A stretch of 64,000 nucleotides of DNA from Streptomyces sp. LUP47B (GTDB taxonomy: Bacteria > Actinomycetota > Actinomycetes > Streptomycetales > Streptomycetaceae): NCBI RefSeq assembly GCF_001746295.1, contig NZ_MJAH01000004.1, forward strand, positions 215,995 through 279,994, given 5' to 3'. Position numbers and translations under genes: made by a program. Positions 36,302-46,561 of this stretch are shown here, piece after piece. How positions within the stretch are numbered: the first letter of the stretch is position 1; the number at the start of each line of letters is the position of its first letter. The notes beneath the pieces were generated by a model that was given only the letters and a program-made list of their open reading frames with translations, searched no databases and had not been told where the DNA came from.

Positions 36302-36751
36302 ATGGAGACTCAGGACATCCGGGTGGAGATCGCCCGGGAGGCGGATCAGGAGCTTGTCGACGCCTTCGGGCGGATGCTGCCGCAGCTGTCCTCGACGGCC
36401 GAGGCCCTCGACCTCGCGGCGCTCGACCGCATCCTGGCCTGTGACGCCAACACCATGCTGATCGCCAGGTCGTCGGCCGGGTCGGTGATCGGCACCCTCA
36501 CCCTGGTCATGTTCCCCGCGCCAGCCGGACTGCGGGCCCGTATCGAGGACGTGATCGTCGACCACGAGGCACGCGGTCAGGGCATCGCCGGACTGCTGAT
36601 CCGGGAGGCCATCCGGCTCGCCCGGGAGGCCGGCGCCCGTACCGTCGATCTGACCTCCCGCCCGGACCGGGCGGCGGCCAACCGGCTGTACGAGCGGCAG
36701 GGATTCCACCAGCGGGAGTCGACGGTGTACCGGGTGCCGCTCAGAGGGTGA
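36302..36751 (+). CDS. GNAT-family N-acetyltransferase
   Basis: 149 residues; acetyl-CoA loop in VDHEARGQGIAGLLIREAI (about 84-95) and the family end NRLYERQGFHQRE. No ribosome site before ATG 36302; TAGAGT at 36289 may be a -10 giving a leaderless mRNA. Convergent with the phosphatidyltransferase gene 19 bp away. Substrate unknown. Confidence 0.8.
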   Translation: METQDIRVEIAREADQELVDAFGRMLPQLSSTAEALDLAALDRILACDANTMLIARSSAGSVIGTLTLVMFPAPAGLRARIEDVIVDHEARGQGIAGLLIREAIRLAREAGARTVDLTSRPDRAAANRLYERQGFHQRESTVYRVPLRG

Positions 36752-36770
36752 CCCTCGAGCCGGCAGGACC

Positions 36771-37562
36771 TCAGGAGGCCACAGCCTCCGGCTCCCGCTC
36801 CACCGCCGCGAACTCCAGCTGCAGCAGCTCGCCCACCGCCGCCTGGTCCGCCCGGTGCGTGCGCCACAGCCACAGGACATCCCGGCCGAACGACCAGACC
36901 AGCGTCCCCAGCGCGACGGCCACGACCCCGAAGGTCGCGGTGTGCGGGAGGTATCCGGACGCCGCCACCAGCAGCAGGATTCCCTGCAGCGCGGCCACCG
37001 TCTTGCGGGCCATGCTCGACGGCAGGGGCGCGTTCAGCCAGTTCCAGACGCGGGCCGCGGCGACGAAGCCGTAGCGCATGCCGCCGATCAGCAGGACCCA
37101 CGGACCCTGCGACATCGAGACGTACACACTGAGCACCAGGATCAGGAACGCGTCCACCTCCATGTCGAACCGCGCGCCCAGCGGGGTCGAGGTGCCCGTC
37201 GCACGGGCGACCTTGCCGTCGACACCGTCGAGGATCAGCGCCACCGCGGTCAGACCCACGAACAGCGTCACCGGCGGGGAGTCCTGGAAGGAGTCCGCGA
37301 CCAGCGCGGTCACTCCGCCGACGAGGGTCGCCCGGCCGAGGGTCACCCGGTTGGCCGGTCCGAAGGAGCGAGGGCGGGTGCGGTGCAGTGCCCTGGAGAG
37401 CACGGCCCAGGTGGCGACGGCGAAGGCGAGGCCGGTCAGCCAGCCCGCGGGCCCCATGCCGATCGCCGTGCCGAGCAGGGCCAGCAACAGGATCTGCAGA
37501 CCCGCTCCCACAGCGGTCTCCTGCTGGACCAGCCTTGCTTCGTAAGTGTTGTTCAGGGCCAC
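36771..37562 (-). CDS. CDP-alcohol phosphatidyltransferase family membrane protein
   Basis: 263 residues from GTG 37562, chosen for GGAGGA 8 bp upstream. The family motif DG-x2-AR-x8-G-x3-D-x3-D is complete: LDGVDGKVAR followed by GARFDMEVD at about 120-145, with about six membrane segments around it. Such enzymes move a phospho-alcohol or diacylglycerol-phosphate from CDP to an alcohol, at the membrane. Divergent from the MDR dehydrogenase and next to a sugar transferase and a flippase-like protein, so it may make the lipid end of the cluster's product. The acceptor is unknown. Confidence 0.85.
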   Translation of the reverse strand: MALNNTYEARLVQQETAVGAGLQILLLALLGTAIGMGPAGWLTGLAFAVATWAVLSRALHRTRPRSFGPANRVTLGRATLVGGVTALVADSFQDSPPVTLFVGLTAVALILDGVDGKVARATGTSTPLGARFDMEVDAFLILVLSVYVSMSQGPWVLLIGGMRYGFVAAARVWNWLNAPLPSSMARKTVAALQGILLLVAASGYLPHTATFGVVAVALGTLVWSFGRDVLWLWRTHRADQAAVGELLQLEFAAVEREPEAVAS

Positions 37563-37682
37563 CGCACATTCCTCCGGCCAGATGACAGAGTCGATCAAGG
37601 CCGCGTACTGTGCGCGGCCTGTGCACATCTCGGTACGTGACGAGGTACGTGCCCGGGTTCCCGATCGTTCAGGAGGTTCTCG

Positions 37683-38663
37683 ATGAAGGGCGCCGCACGC
37701 GCCTTCTGGCTCCGCTCTCCGGGTGAGGGCGAGATACGGGAGGAACCGCTTCCGGCCCCGCGTGAGGACGAGGTGCTGGTCCGCTCGCTGTACTCAGGAG
37801 TCAGCAGGGGCACGGAGACACTCGTGTTCCGCGGCGGAGTGCCCGAGAGCCAGTACGCGGCCATGCGGGCACCGTTCCAGGAGGGCGACTTCCCGGGGCC
37901 GGTGAAGTACGGCTACCTCAGCGTCGGAGTGGTGGAGGAGGGGCCCGCCGCGGTGAAGGGCAGGACCGTCTTCTGTCTGTACCCGCATCAGACGCGGTAC
38001 GTAGTTCCCGCGAGCGCCGTGACGGTCGTACCGGACGACGTGCCCGCCGCACGAGCCGTCCTCGCCGGCACCGTCGAGACCGCAGTGAACGCCCTCTGGG
38101 ATGCGGCCCCCCTGGTCGGCGACCGGATCGCGGTGGTCGGCGGCGGCATGGTCGGCAGTTCGGTCGCCGCGCTGCTGGCCCGCTTTCCGGGCGTCCGGGT
38201 CCAGTTGGTGGACGCCGACCCCGCCCGCGCCAAGACCGCCGAGGCCCTCGGCGTCGGCTTCGCGACCCCCGCGGACGCCCTCGGCGGCTGCGACCTGGTC
38301 GTCCACGCCAGCGCCACCGAACAGGGCCTCGCCCGCTCCCTGGAACTTCTCCGCGCCGAGGGCACGGTCCTCGAACTGAGCTGGTACGGCGACCGCAAGG
38401 TCGCCCTCCCGCTCGGCGAGGCCTTCCACTCCCGGCGGCTCGTCATCCGCAGCAGCCAGGTCGGCACCGTGTCCCCGGCGCGCGGCAACCGCAGCTACGG
38501 CGACCGGCTCGCCCTCGCGCTGAAGCTGCTCGCCGATCCGGCGCTCGACGCCCTCATCACGGGGGAAAGCGCGTTCGAAGAACTCCCCGAGGTGATGCCG
38601 AAGCTGGCCAGTGGGGAAATTCCGGCCCTCTGTCACCTCGTGAGGTACGGCAAGAGCGCCTGA
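37683..38663 (+). CDS. Zinc-less MDR (alcohol dehydrogenase-like) oxidoreductase
   Basis: 326 residues, AGGAGG 7 bp before ATG. GroES-like N-terminal fold ([18 protein letters not shown]) and a Rossmann domain with [20 protein letters not shown] near 143. The structural and catalytic zinc cysteines are absent, so it is not a classic alcohol dehydrogenase. Members of this branch (bchC-like and others) oxidise or reduce side chains in cofactor and natural product pathways. First gene of the plus-strand cluster; 115 bp separate it from the PTPS-like gene. Confidence 0.82.
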   Translation: MKGAARAFWLRSPGEGEIREEPLPAPREDEVLVRSLYSGVSRGTETLVFRGGVPESQYAAMRAPFQEGDFPGPVKYGYLSVGVVEEGPAAVKGRTVFCLYPHQTRYVVPASAVTVVPDDVPAARAVLAGTVETAVNALWDAAPLVGDRIAVVGGGMVGSSVAALLARFPGVRVQLVDADPARAKTAEALGVGFATPADALGGCDLVVHASATEQGLARSLELLRAEGTVLELSWYGDRKVALPLGEAFHSRRLVIRSSQVGTVSPARGNRSYGDRLALALKLLADPALDALITGESAFEELPEVMPKLASGEIPALCHLVRYGKSA

Positions 38664-38679
38664 CCTGAGAAAAGAGTGA

Positions 38680-40354
<1,675 letters not shown>

Positions 40355-40358
<4 letters not shown>

Positions 40359-41362
40359 GGAACACGGCGACCAAGCAGAACGGGAAGATCCCGGCACAGC
40401 CGGGGCCGCGGGAGGTGGCGTCCGTGAAGCCCGGAGTTCCTTCCGACGCGGAATCGGTCATCCCCGGTGCCGGTCCGAGCGCCCACCCCGGCGAGCGTCC
40501 CACCGTGCGGCTCAGGGACGCGGGTCCCGACGACGCTCCCCGCTACGCCCCCGAGTGGCTCGAGCTCCGGGAGGGGCCCGACGCGGCCGCGCGGGCGGGC
40601 GATCTGATCGACCCGCTGCGGATCCGGCTGGCGAACCTGCCGGGCAAGGCCGGCCTCGTCATCCACGACCTGGGCTGCGGCACCGGCTCGATGGGCCGCT
40701 GGCTGGCGCCCCGCCTGGACGGCCCCCAGCACTGGATCCTGCACGACCGGGACCCCTACCTCCTGCACTTCGCGGCGGTCGCCTCCCCGCGTTCCGCCGC
40801 CGACGGCAGCCGGGTCACCGTCGAGACCCGCCGCGGCGACGTCGGCCTGCTCACCCCGGACGCCCTCGCCGGCGCCTCCCTGGTCACGGCCTCCGCGCTC
40901 CTCGATGTCCTCACCCGCGAGGAGATCGGGACCCTCGCCACGGCCTGCACGGGCGCCGGCTGCCCGGCCCTGCTCACCCTGTCCGTGGCGGGCCGCGTCG
41001 AACTCACTCCGTCCGACCCGCTGGACGACGAGATCGCCGACGCGTTCAACGCCCATCAGCGGCGCGGCGGACTGCTCGGCCCGGACGCCGTCACCGTCGC
41101 CTGCGAGGCGTTCTCCGAACGGGGCGCGACGGTACGGCTGCATCCGAGCGCCTGGCGCCTCGGCCCCGCCGAGTCCGCGCTCACCGCCCAGTGGCTGCGC
41201 GGCTGGGTCGGCGCGGCCGTCGAGGAGCGGCCCGAGCTGAAGGAGCCCGCCGAGCGCTACCTCCGGGACCGTCTGGAGGCCTGCCGCGCGGGCGAGTTGA
41301 AGGTCGTCGTCCACCACAGCGACCTGCTGGCGCTGTCCCGGCCGACGGGCGGAGCGTCATGA
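40355..41362 (+). CDS. SAM-dependent methyltransferase
   Basis: 335 residues from ATG 40355 (ATGA overlap). Residues 1-65 are a disordered proline-rich leader; the class I fold starts with motif I VIHDLGCGTGSMGRW (about 107-120), then the acid at HWILHDRDPYLL. It ends overlapping the next start. Substrate presumably the same intermediate as the glycosyltransferase. The long disordered leader is unusual for a small-molecule methyltransferase. Confidence 0.85.
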
Positions 41363-42873
41363 GCGTGGAGACGGTGCGGCCGGACACCGAGCGGCATACG
41401 GAGCGCACCGGACGCCGGGAGGAGGACCACTCGACGCGCGGCGACGACGCCGGGGCGGGCGAGGGGCGCGGGCCCCTTGCGGTCCGTAGCGCCGACCAGA
41501 GCAAGGCGAGCCTCCCGGTCCGCAGCACCGGTCACGGCGCGGCGCGGCTGCCCGTCCGGCGATCCGCGGAGGCGTCCGAGCCGGGCGCCCTCTCGCGCCG
41601 GGCCCTCACGCTCCAGGCCGAGGTGGTCCAGACGCGGGACGAGGTGCTCACGGCGCGGGCCGATGCGCTCGTGGCCCGGGCCCGGATCCTGGAGGCAGCC
41701 GGAGAGTCCGTCGCGGACCTGACCGCCGCCGTCTCCCGGGACCGGATCGGCGTGATCGTGACCGAGGCACGGCCCCTGCCCGCTCAGGCCCCCCGCTGGC
41801 GTACCGCGCTGCGCGGAGTCCTCAGCTCCAGCGCCCTGCGCACCCACATCGGCACCGTCGCGGGCGTCACCATCCTCGCGGTCCTGTTGTGGCGCCTCGG
41901 CACCGGCGTCTTCCTCGACGGGCTGCGCCGGATCGACGGCCCGGCCCTGCTGGCGGCGCTCGCGATCGGCGTGCTGACCACCGTGTTCAGCGCCTGGCGT
42001 TGGCAGTTGGTGGCCCGCGGGCTGCGCATCCGGCTGCCGCTCGGCGAGGCCGTGGCCGACTACTACCGCGCCCTGTTCCTGAACGCGGCGTTGCCCGGCG
42101 GTGTCCTCGGCGATGTGCACCGCGCGGTGCGGCACGGGCAGAGCACCGGTGACATGGGCCGCGGCGTACGGGCGGTCGTCCTCGAACGGGTCGCCGGGCA
42201 GATCGCGTTGGCCGTCGTCGGCGGTGCCGTGTTGCTCACCATGGAGTCCCCGGTGCTGGCCGAGGCCCGCCACCTCGCCCCCGTCGTCGGCCTCGCCGCC
42301 CTCGGTGCGCTCGCCGTCGTCGTGGCCCTGCGGATGAACCGGACCCCTTCCTCGCGCCGGCGCCGCCTCCTGCGGGCGACCCTCGGCGAGGCCCGCGAGG
42401 GACTGCTGTCCCGCCGCAACTGGCCGGGCGTCGCGCTCTCCTCGGCCGTCGTCCTCGCCGGCCACCTCGGGATGTTCGTGCTCGCCGCCCGCATCGCGGG
42501 CTCCGACGCCACCGTCGCCGAACTGCTGCCCCTGGCCGTGCTCGCCCTGCTCGCCATGGGACTACCCCTGAACATCGGGGGGTTCGGGCCCCGGGAGGGC
42601 GTCACCGCCTGGGCGTTCGCCGCCATGGGCCTCGGCGCCGGCGCCGGCCTCGCGACCGCCATCGTGTACGGCGTCCTCAGCTTCGTGGCGAGCCTGCCGG
42701 GCGCGGTCGTCCTGGTCGTCCGCTGGTACCAGGGCCTGCGCCCGGCGAACCGCTACTCCCCGGTGAGCGCCGAGAAATACGCACCGAAGGACGCCGCGAG
42801 GCTCTCCAGCAAGGCTTTCCCCTTTTCCGCCGAGCCCAGTGAAGGGCGCCCGATGACACCGGAATCGGTGTAA
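41359..42873 (+). CDS. Lysylphosphatidylglycerol synthase TM-region/flippase-like membrane protein
   Basis: 504 residues. Residues 1-150 are charged and disordered or coiled; from about 155 on there are about eight membrane segments of the YbhN/UPF0104 type, with FSAWRWQLVARGL and NAALPGGVLGDVHRA and the later NIGGFGPREG. This fold is known from lipid flippase domains (MprF) and from hopanoid and glycolipid loci. In the cluster it could move a lipid-linked product across the membrane. Its 3' end overlaps the convergent creatininase-family gene by 121 bp. Confidence 0.82.
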   Translation: MSVETVRPDTERHTERTGRREEDHSTRGDDAGAGEGRGPLAVRSADQSKASLPVRSTGHGAARLPVRRSAEASEPGALSRRALTLQAEVVQTRDEVLTARADALVARARILEAAGESVADLTAAVSRDRIGVIVTEARPLPAQAPRWRTALRGVLSSSALRTHIGTVAGVTILAVLLWRLGTGVFLDGLRRIDGPALLAALAIGVLTTVFSAWRWQLVARGLRIRLPLGEAVADYYRALFLNAALPGGVLGDVHRAVRHGQSTGDMGRGVRAVVLERVAGQIALAVVGGAVLLTMESPVLAEARHLAPVVGLAALGALAVVVALRMNRTPSSRRRRLLRATLGEAREGLLSRRNWPGVALSSAVVLAGHLGMFVLAARIAGSDATVAELLPLAVLALLAMGLPLNIGGFGPREGVTAWAFAAMGLGAGAGLATAIVYGVLSFVASLPGAVVLVVRWYQGLRPANRYSPVSAEKYAPKDAARLSSKAFPFSAEPSEGRPMTPESV

Positions 42874-43505
42874 CCGGACATACCGAGGGTGAGGAGATGA
42901 CGACGGTCGTCCGCGACGAAATCGGAGGTCTCGTAACCGGATCGGACACATTCCGGATCGGTGTGCAGAAGAATGGAGGTCTCGATTTCACCCGCGTGCA
43001 TGTCGGTGAGCAGCGAGGTGACGACGCCGGCCTCCACACGGGCGGCCTCCCAGTCCTCCGCGGCCGGGAAGAGCGCCATCCGCTCCCCGCGGGCGGAGGC
43101 CTCCTGGACGACGTTGCCCAGCACGTAGTTGCCGCCGTGTCCGTTGACCACGACCAGCGCCTCGACGCCCGAGCGGCGCAGCGAGGCCGCTATGTCCCGT
43201 ACCACCGCATGAAGGGTGACGGAGGAGATGCTGACGGTCCCCGGCCAGGCCGCGTGCTCGTGCGAGCAGGAGATCGTCACCGGGGGGAGGAGGTGCACCG
43301 GGTACGCCGCGGCGATCTCCCGCGCGACGGCACAGGCGACGAGCGTGTCGGTCGCCAGGGGGAGGTACGGACCGTGTTGTTCGAAGCTTCCGACCGGAAG
43401 GACGGCGACCTGCGTTGAAACGCCCGCGCCCCGCGTCCGTACGTCTTCCGTAGTGTCCGTCGGCAACAGACCGTACGCCGCCGACCGTATTCCCGAACCG
43501 CTCAT
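42753..43505 (-). CDS. Creatininase-family metallo-amidohydrolase (ArfB/FAPy deformylase-like)
   Basis: 250 residues. Metal ligands of the family are in place: Glu42 and His44 (EQHGPYLP), Asp53, His123 (NGHGGN) and Glu173 (DMHAGEIETS). The family includes creatininase, mycofactocin MftE and archaeal ArfB, which removes the formyl group from the formamido-pyrimidine made by special GTP cyclohydrolases. Its divergent neighbour, 38 bp away, is just such a cyclohydrolase paralogue, so ArfB-like deformylation is the best guess. The 3' part overlaps the flippase-like gene on the other strand. Confidence 0.85.
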   Translation of the reverse strand: MSGSGIRSAAYGLLPTDTTEDVRTRGAGVSTQVAVLPVGSFEQHGPYLPLATDTLVACAVAREIAAAYPVHLLPPVTISCSHEHAAWPGTVSISSVTLHAVVRDIAASLRRSGVEALVVVNGHGGNYVLGNVVQEASARGERMALFPAAEDWEAARVEAGVVTSLLTDMHAGEIETSILLHTDPECVRSGYETSDFVADDRRHLLTLGMSGYTDSGVIGRPSLGSAEKGKALLESLAASFGAYFSALTGE

Positions 43506-43543
43506 CTTTTCACGGCCTTTCGTCTCTGCTTAGGAAACAGATC

Positions 43544-44203
43544 ATGACAGATAAAGTTGGCGTCCTCGGCAAGAAGGCACCACAGCGCACCGGCGTGGAA
43601 CGCGTGGTGAATGCCCCGCTGCCCACCGTGTACGGGAAATTCCAGGCGGTCGGCTATCTCGATCACGACCGCGGTGACGAACAGGTCGCCCTGGTCTACG
43701 GTGACATCGGCTCGGACGACGTCCTCGTCCGGTTGCATTCGGAGTGCCTGACCGGTGACGCGTTCGGCTCCCAGCACTGCGAGTGCGGCGACCAGCTGGA
43801 TGCCGCGCTGCGGGCCGTGGTCAAGGAGGGCAGCGGCATCGTCGTCTACCTGCGGGGCCACGAGGGCCGGGGCATAGGACTGCTCGCCAAGCTGCGCGCG
43901 ATGGCGCTCCAGGCGGAGGGTCTGGACACGGTGGAGGCCAACCTCGCGCTCGGGCTGCCCGTGGACTCCCGTGACTACGGCGTCGCCGCCGGGATCTTCC
44001 ACGACCTGGGCGTGAACTCGGTCCGCCTGATGTCCAACAATCCGCGCAAGCGTGAGGCGCTGCTGCGGCACGGCATCAAGGTCGCCGAGACGGTGCCGCT
44101 GCTGATCACGCCGTGCGAGAGCAACATCACCTATCTGCGCACCAAGCGGGAGCGGCTGGACCACGTCCTGCCCCATCTGGACGCGGTGGCCCACCTGTCC
44201 TGA
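43544..44203 (+). CDS. ribA: GTP cyclohydrolase II paralogue with Met120 (formamide-product type)
   Basis: 219 residues. Zinc ligands Cys69, Cys79, Cys81 (HSECLTG and HCECG) and the arginine region HEGRGIGLL are intact. The residue equal to E. coli RibA Tyr105, in KIRAYALQ, is Met120 (KLRAMALQ). From memory, the S. coelicolor paralogue SCO6655 with this Met opens the GTP ring but stops at the formylated product (FAPy) and does not release formate. A deformylase-like gene next to it completes that step. AGGAAA precedes ATG. So it most likely feeds a special pathway, not riboflavin. Confidence 0.9.
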   Translation: MTDKVGVLGKKAPQRTGVERVVNAPLPTVYGKFQAVGYLDHDRGDEQVALVYGDIGSDDVLVRLHSECLTGDAFGSQHCECGDQLDAALRAVVKEGSGIVVYLRGHEGRGIGLLAKLRAMALQAEGLDTVEANLALGLPVDSRDYGVAAGIFHDLGVNSVRLMSNNPRKREALLRHGIKVAETVPLLITPCESNITYLRTKRERLDHVLPHLDAVAHLS

Positions 44204-44247
44204 TCACGGACTGATTCCGGGACGGGAAATCCGGACAGGAAGAGGGA

Positions 44248-44355
44248 ATGACCGACGTCCTCTTCCTCTCCGGCCCGCTCAAGGCAGGGCTGCCGACCGA
44301 TCCCGCCGGCCTCGGCATCCAGGACGCGGCCGCGGCGACGGGGGCGCGCCGGTGA
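44248..44355 (+). CDS. Small protein (35 aa) coupled to the FAD oxidase
   Basis: ATG 44248 has a strong GGAAGAGGG just before it, and its TGA overlaps the next GTG (GTGA), which makes translation real in all likelihood. The product starts MTDVLFLSGPLKAG and ends with an alanine-rich tail. No family recognised. It may only serve to couple translation, or be a small subunit of the oxidase. Confidence 0.5.
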   Translation: MTDVLFLSGPLKAGLPTDPAGLGIQDAAAATGARR

Positions 44356-45500
44356 GCACGTACACGGCCGATGTCGTCGTGATCGGCGGCGGAGTCATGG
44401 GCACGAGCATCGCCCGCCACCTGGCGCGCGCCGGCGTACGGGACGTGGTGCTCGTCGAGCGCGACGAACTCGCCTCCGGCTCCACCTCGAAGGCCGCGGG
44501 CGGGGTGCGGGCCCAGTTCTCCGACGAGCTCAACATCCGGCTCGGGGCGCGCAGCCTCGAGGCGTTCGGCCGCTTCGAGGAGGAGACGGGGCAGGACATC
44601 GGACTGCACCGCGTCGGCTATCTGTTCCTCCTGTCGACCCCGCAAGAGGTCACCTCCTTCGAGGAGAGCGTGCGCCTCCAGAACTCCGTCGGCGTCCCGA
44701 GCCGCATGACCGACCCGGCCGAGGCGCGCCGGCTGTCCCCCCTCATCACCACCGACGGCCTGCTCGCCGTCGCCTTCTCGCCCGAGGACGGCCACTGCAC
44801 CCCCGAGTCCGTCGTGCACGGCTACGCCGCCGACGCCCGCCGCCACGGCGCGACGATCCTGCGGCACACGCAGGTCACCGGCATCGAACTGCGCGGCGAC
44901 GACATCAGGGCCGTCGTGACGAGCAGGGGCCGGATCGCCACCGGCACGGTGATCTGCGCGGCCGGCGCCTGGTCGCGGGCCGTCGGCGCGATGGTCGGCG
45001 TGGACCTGCCGGTCGAGCCGCTGCGCCGCCAGATCGCGGTCACCGAACCGGTCGAGGGGCTGCCGCCCGACCTCCCCATGACCATCGACTTCACCAGCAG
45101 CCTCTACTTCCACGGCGAGGGCCCCGGCCTCCTCCTCGGCATGTCCGACCCCGACGAGACACCCGGTTTCGACACCGCCACCCACGACCGCTGGATCCCC
45201 CGCCTCGCCGAGGCCATGAGCCTTCGCGCTCCCGCCCTGCTCGACCTGCGCCGCACCGGCGGCTGGGCCGGCCTGTACGAGCTCACCCCCGACCACAACG
45301 CCCTGATCGGCGAGGCCACTTCGGTGTCCCGTTTCCTGTACGCGACCGGCTTCTCCGGTCACGGCTTCCTCCAGGGGCCGGCCGTCGGCGAGGTCGTCCG
45401 CGACCTGTACCTCGGCCGCGTACCCTTCGTGGACATCAGCCCGCTCAGCGCCGGCCGGTTCGCGGCCGACGCCCCGCGCCCGGAGGCCAACCGCGTATGA
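44352..45500 (+). CDS. FAD-dependent amino-acid/imine oxidoreductase (DAO superfamily)
   Basis: 382 residues from GTG 44352. FAD Rossmann motif DVVVIGGGVMGTSIARHLA at 5-22 with the acid at VLVERDE; the second strand motif ends in SKAAGGVRAQFS. The C-terminal GFSGHGFLQGPAVGE is the flavin lid of the sarcosine oxidase/DadA class. Likely oxidises an N-substituted or D-amino acid, or a cyclic imine such as pipecolate. Its partner genes are two saccharopine-dehydrogenase-like enzymes, coupled by ATGA overlap. Confidence 0.85.
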   Translation: MSTYTADVVVIGGGVMGTSIARHLARAGVRDVVLVERDELASGSTSKAAGGVRAQFSDELNIRLGARSLEAFGRFEEETGQDIGLHRVGYLFLLSTPQEVTSFEESVRLQNSVGVPSRMTDPAEARRLSPLITTDGLLAVAFSPEDGHCTPESVVHGYAADARRHGATILRHTQVTGIELRGDDIRAVVTSRGRIATGTVICAAGAWSRAVGAMVGVDLPVEPLRRQIAVTEPVEGLPPDLPMTIDFTSSLYFHGEGPGLLLGMSDPDETPGFDTATHDRWIPRLAEAMSLRAPALLDLRRTGGWAGLYELTPDHNALIGEATSVSRFLYATGFSGHGFLQGPAVGEVVRDLYLGRVPFVDISPLSAGRFAADAPRPEANRV

Positions 45501-46561
45501 CCGAGCTCCATCTGTGGCTGCGCCACGAGGTCCGTTCCACCGAGCGACGCACACCCGTCGTGCCGTCCGACGCCCGGCGGCTCGTCGACAGCGGGGTGAC
45601 GCTGACCGTCGAGGAGTCCCCGCAGCGGATCTTCCCGGTCGAGGAGTACGAGGCGGCCGGCTGCCGAGTCGCGCCCGCGGGTTCGTGGGCGTCCCGGGCG
45701 CCGCTGGACGCCGTGGTCGTAGGCCTGAAGGAACTCCCCGACGAGCCCGCCGCCCTGCCGCACCGGCACGTCTTCTTCGGGCACGCCTACAAGGGGCAGC
45801 CGGGCGCCCCGGAACTGCTGCGCCGGTTCGCCGCCGGGGGAGGGGCGCTCCTCGACCTGGAGTACCTGGTCGACGACCAGGGCCGCAGGCTCACCGCCTT
45901 CGGCTACTGGGCCGGTTACCTGGGTGCGGCCCTGGCCGTGCTCCAGCACCGGGGCAGGCTGTCCGCGCCCCTCACGCCCACCTCGCAGGAGGAGCTGGCG
46001 GAGGTGCTGCGGCCCGTCGCCGGGGACGAGGAGTTCAGGGCGCTGGTGATCGGGGCCCTGGGCCGCAGCGGCCGGGGCGCGCGCGTCGCGCTCCGGGCCG
46101 CCGGGGTCGAGCCGGTCTGCTGGGACCTCGAGGAGACCCGCGCCCTGGACCGCCCCGCCCTGCTCGCCCACGACCTGCTCGTGAACTGCGTCCTCGCCAC
46201 CACTCCCGTCCCGCCCTTCGTCCGCGAGGCGGACCTGGACGACCCGGCCCGCCGGTTGCGCACCCTCTCCGACGTCACCTGCGACGTCGGCTCGCCCCTG
46301 AACGTCCTGCCGGTCTACGACCGTGTCACCGAGTGGGCCGAGCCCGTCCGCCGGCTGCACAAGGAGCCCCCGCTCGACCTGATCGCCATCGACAACCTGC
46401 CGTCCCTGCTCCCGGAGGAGGCCAGCGTCGACTTCTCGGCGTCCCTGCTGCCCCTGCTGCCGGCGTTCGGGGTCGCCGGCCCCTGGGGGCGCTGTCTGGA
46501 CCGGTTCCATCAGGCGTGCCGTGAACTCGGCATCGACGAAGGGGAGTTCCGCCGTGCCTGA
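45497..46561 (+). CDS. Saccharopine dehydrogenase, lysine-forming (LYS1/AlaDH-PNT-like)
   Basis: 354 residues. The AlaDH/PNT N-terminal pattern LRHEVRSTERRTPVVPSDA and the later FGHAYKGQ, DLEYLVDDQGRRLTAFGYWAG match NAD-dependent saccharopine dehydrogenases that make lysine and 2-oxoglutarate, or the reverse. The NAD loop GALGRSGRGARVAL is at about 180. Overlaps the FAD oxidase stop and, by 8 bp, the next gene. Bacterial use of the pair suggests lysine breakdown or an opine-like condensation. Confidence 0.85.
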   Translation: MTELHLWLRHEVRSTERRTPVVPSDARRLVDSGVTLTVEESPQRIFPVEEYEAAGCRVAPAGSWASRAPLDAVVVGLKELPDEPAALPHRHVFFGHAYKGQPGAPELLRRFAAGGGALLDLEYLVDDQGRRLTAFGYWAGYLGAALAVLQHRGRLSAPLTPTSQEELAEVLRPVAGDEEFRALVIGALGRSGRGARVALRAAGVEPVCWDLEETRALDRPALLAHDLLVNCVLATTPVPPFVREADLDDPARRLRTLSDVTCDVGSPLNVLPVYDRVTEWAEPVRRLHKEPPLDLIAIDNLPSLLPEEASVDFSASLLPLLPAFGVAGPWGRCLDRFHQACRELGIDEGEFRRA

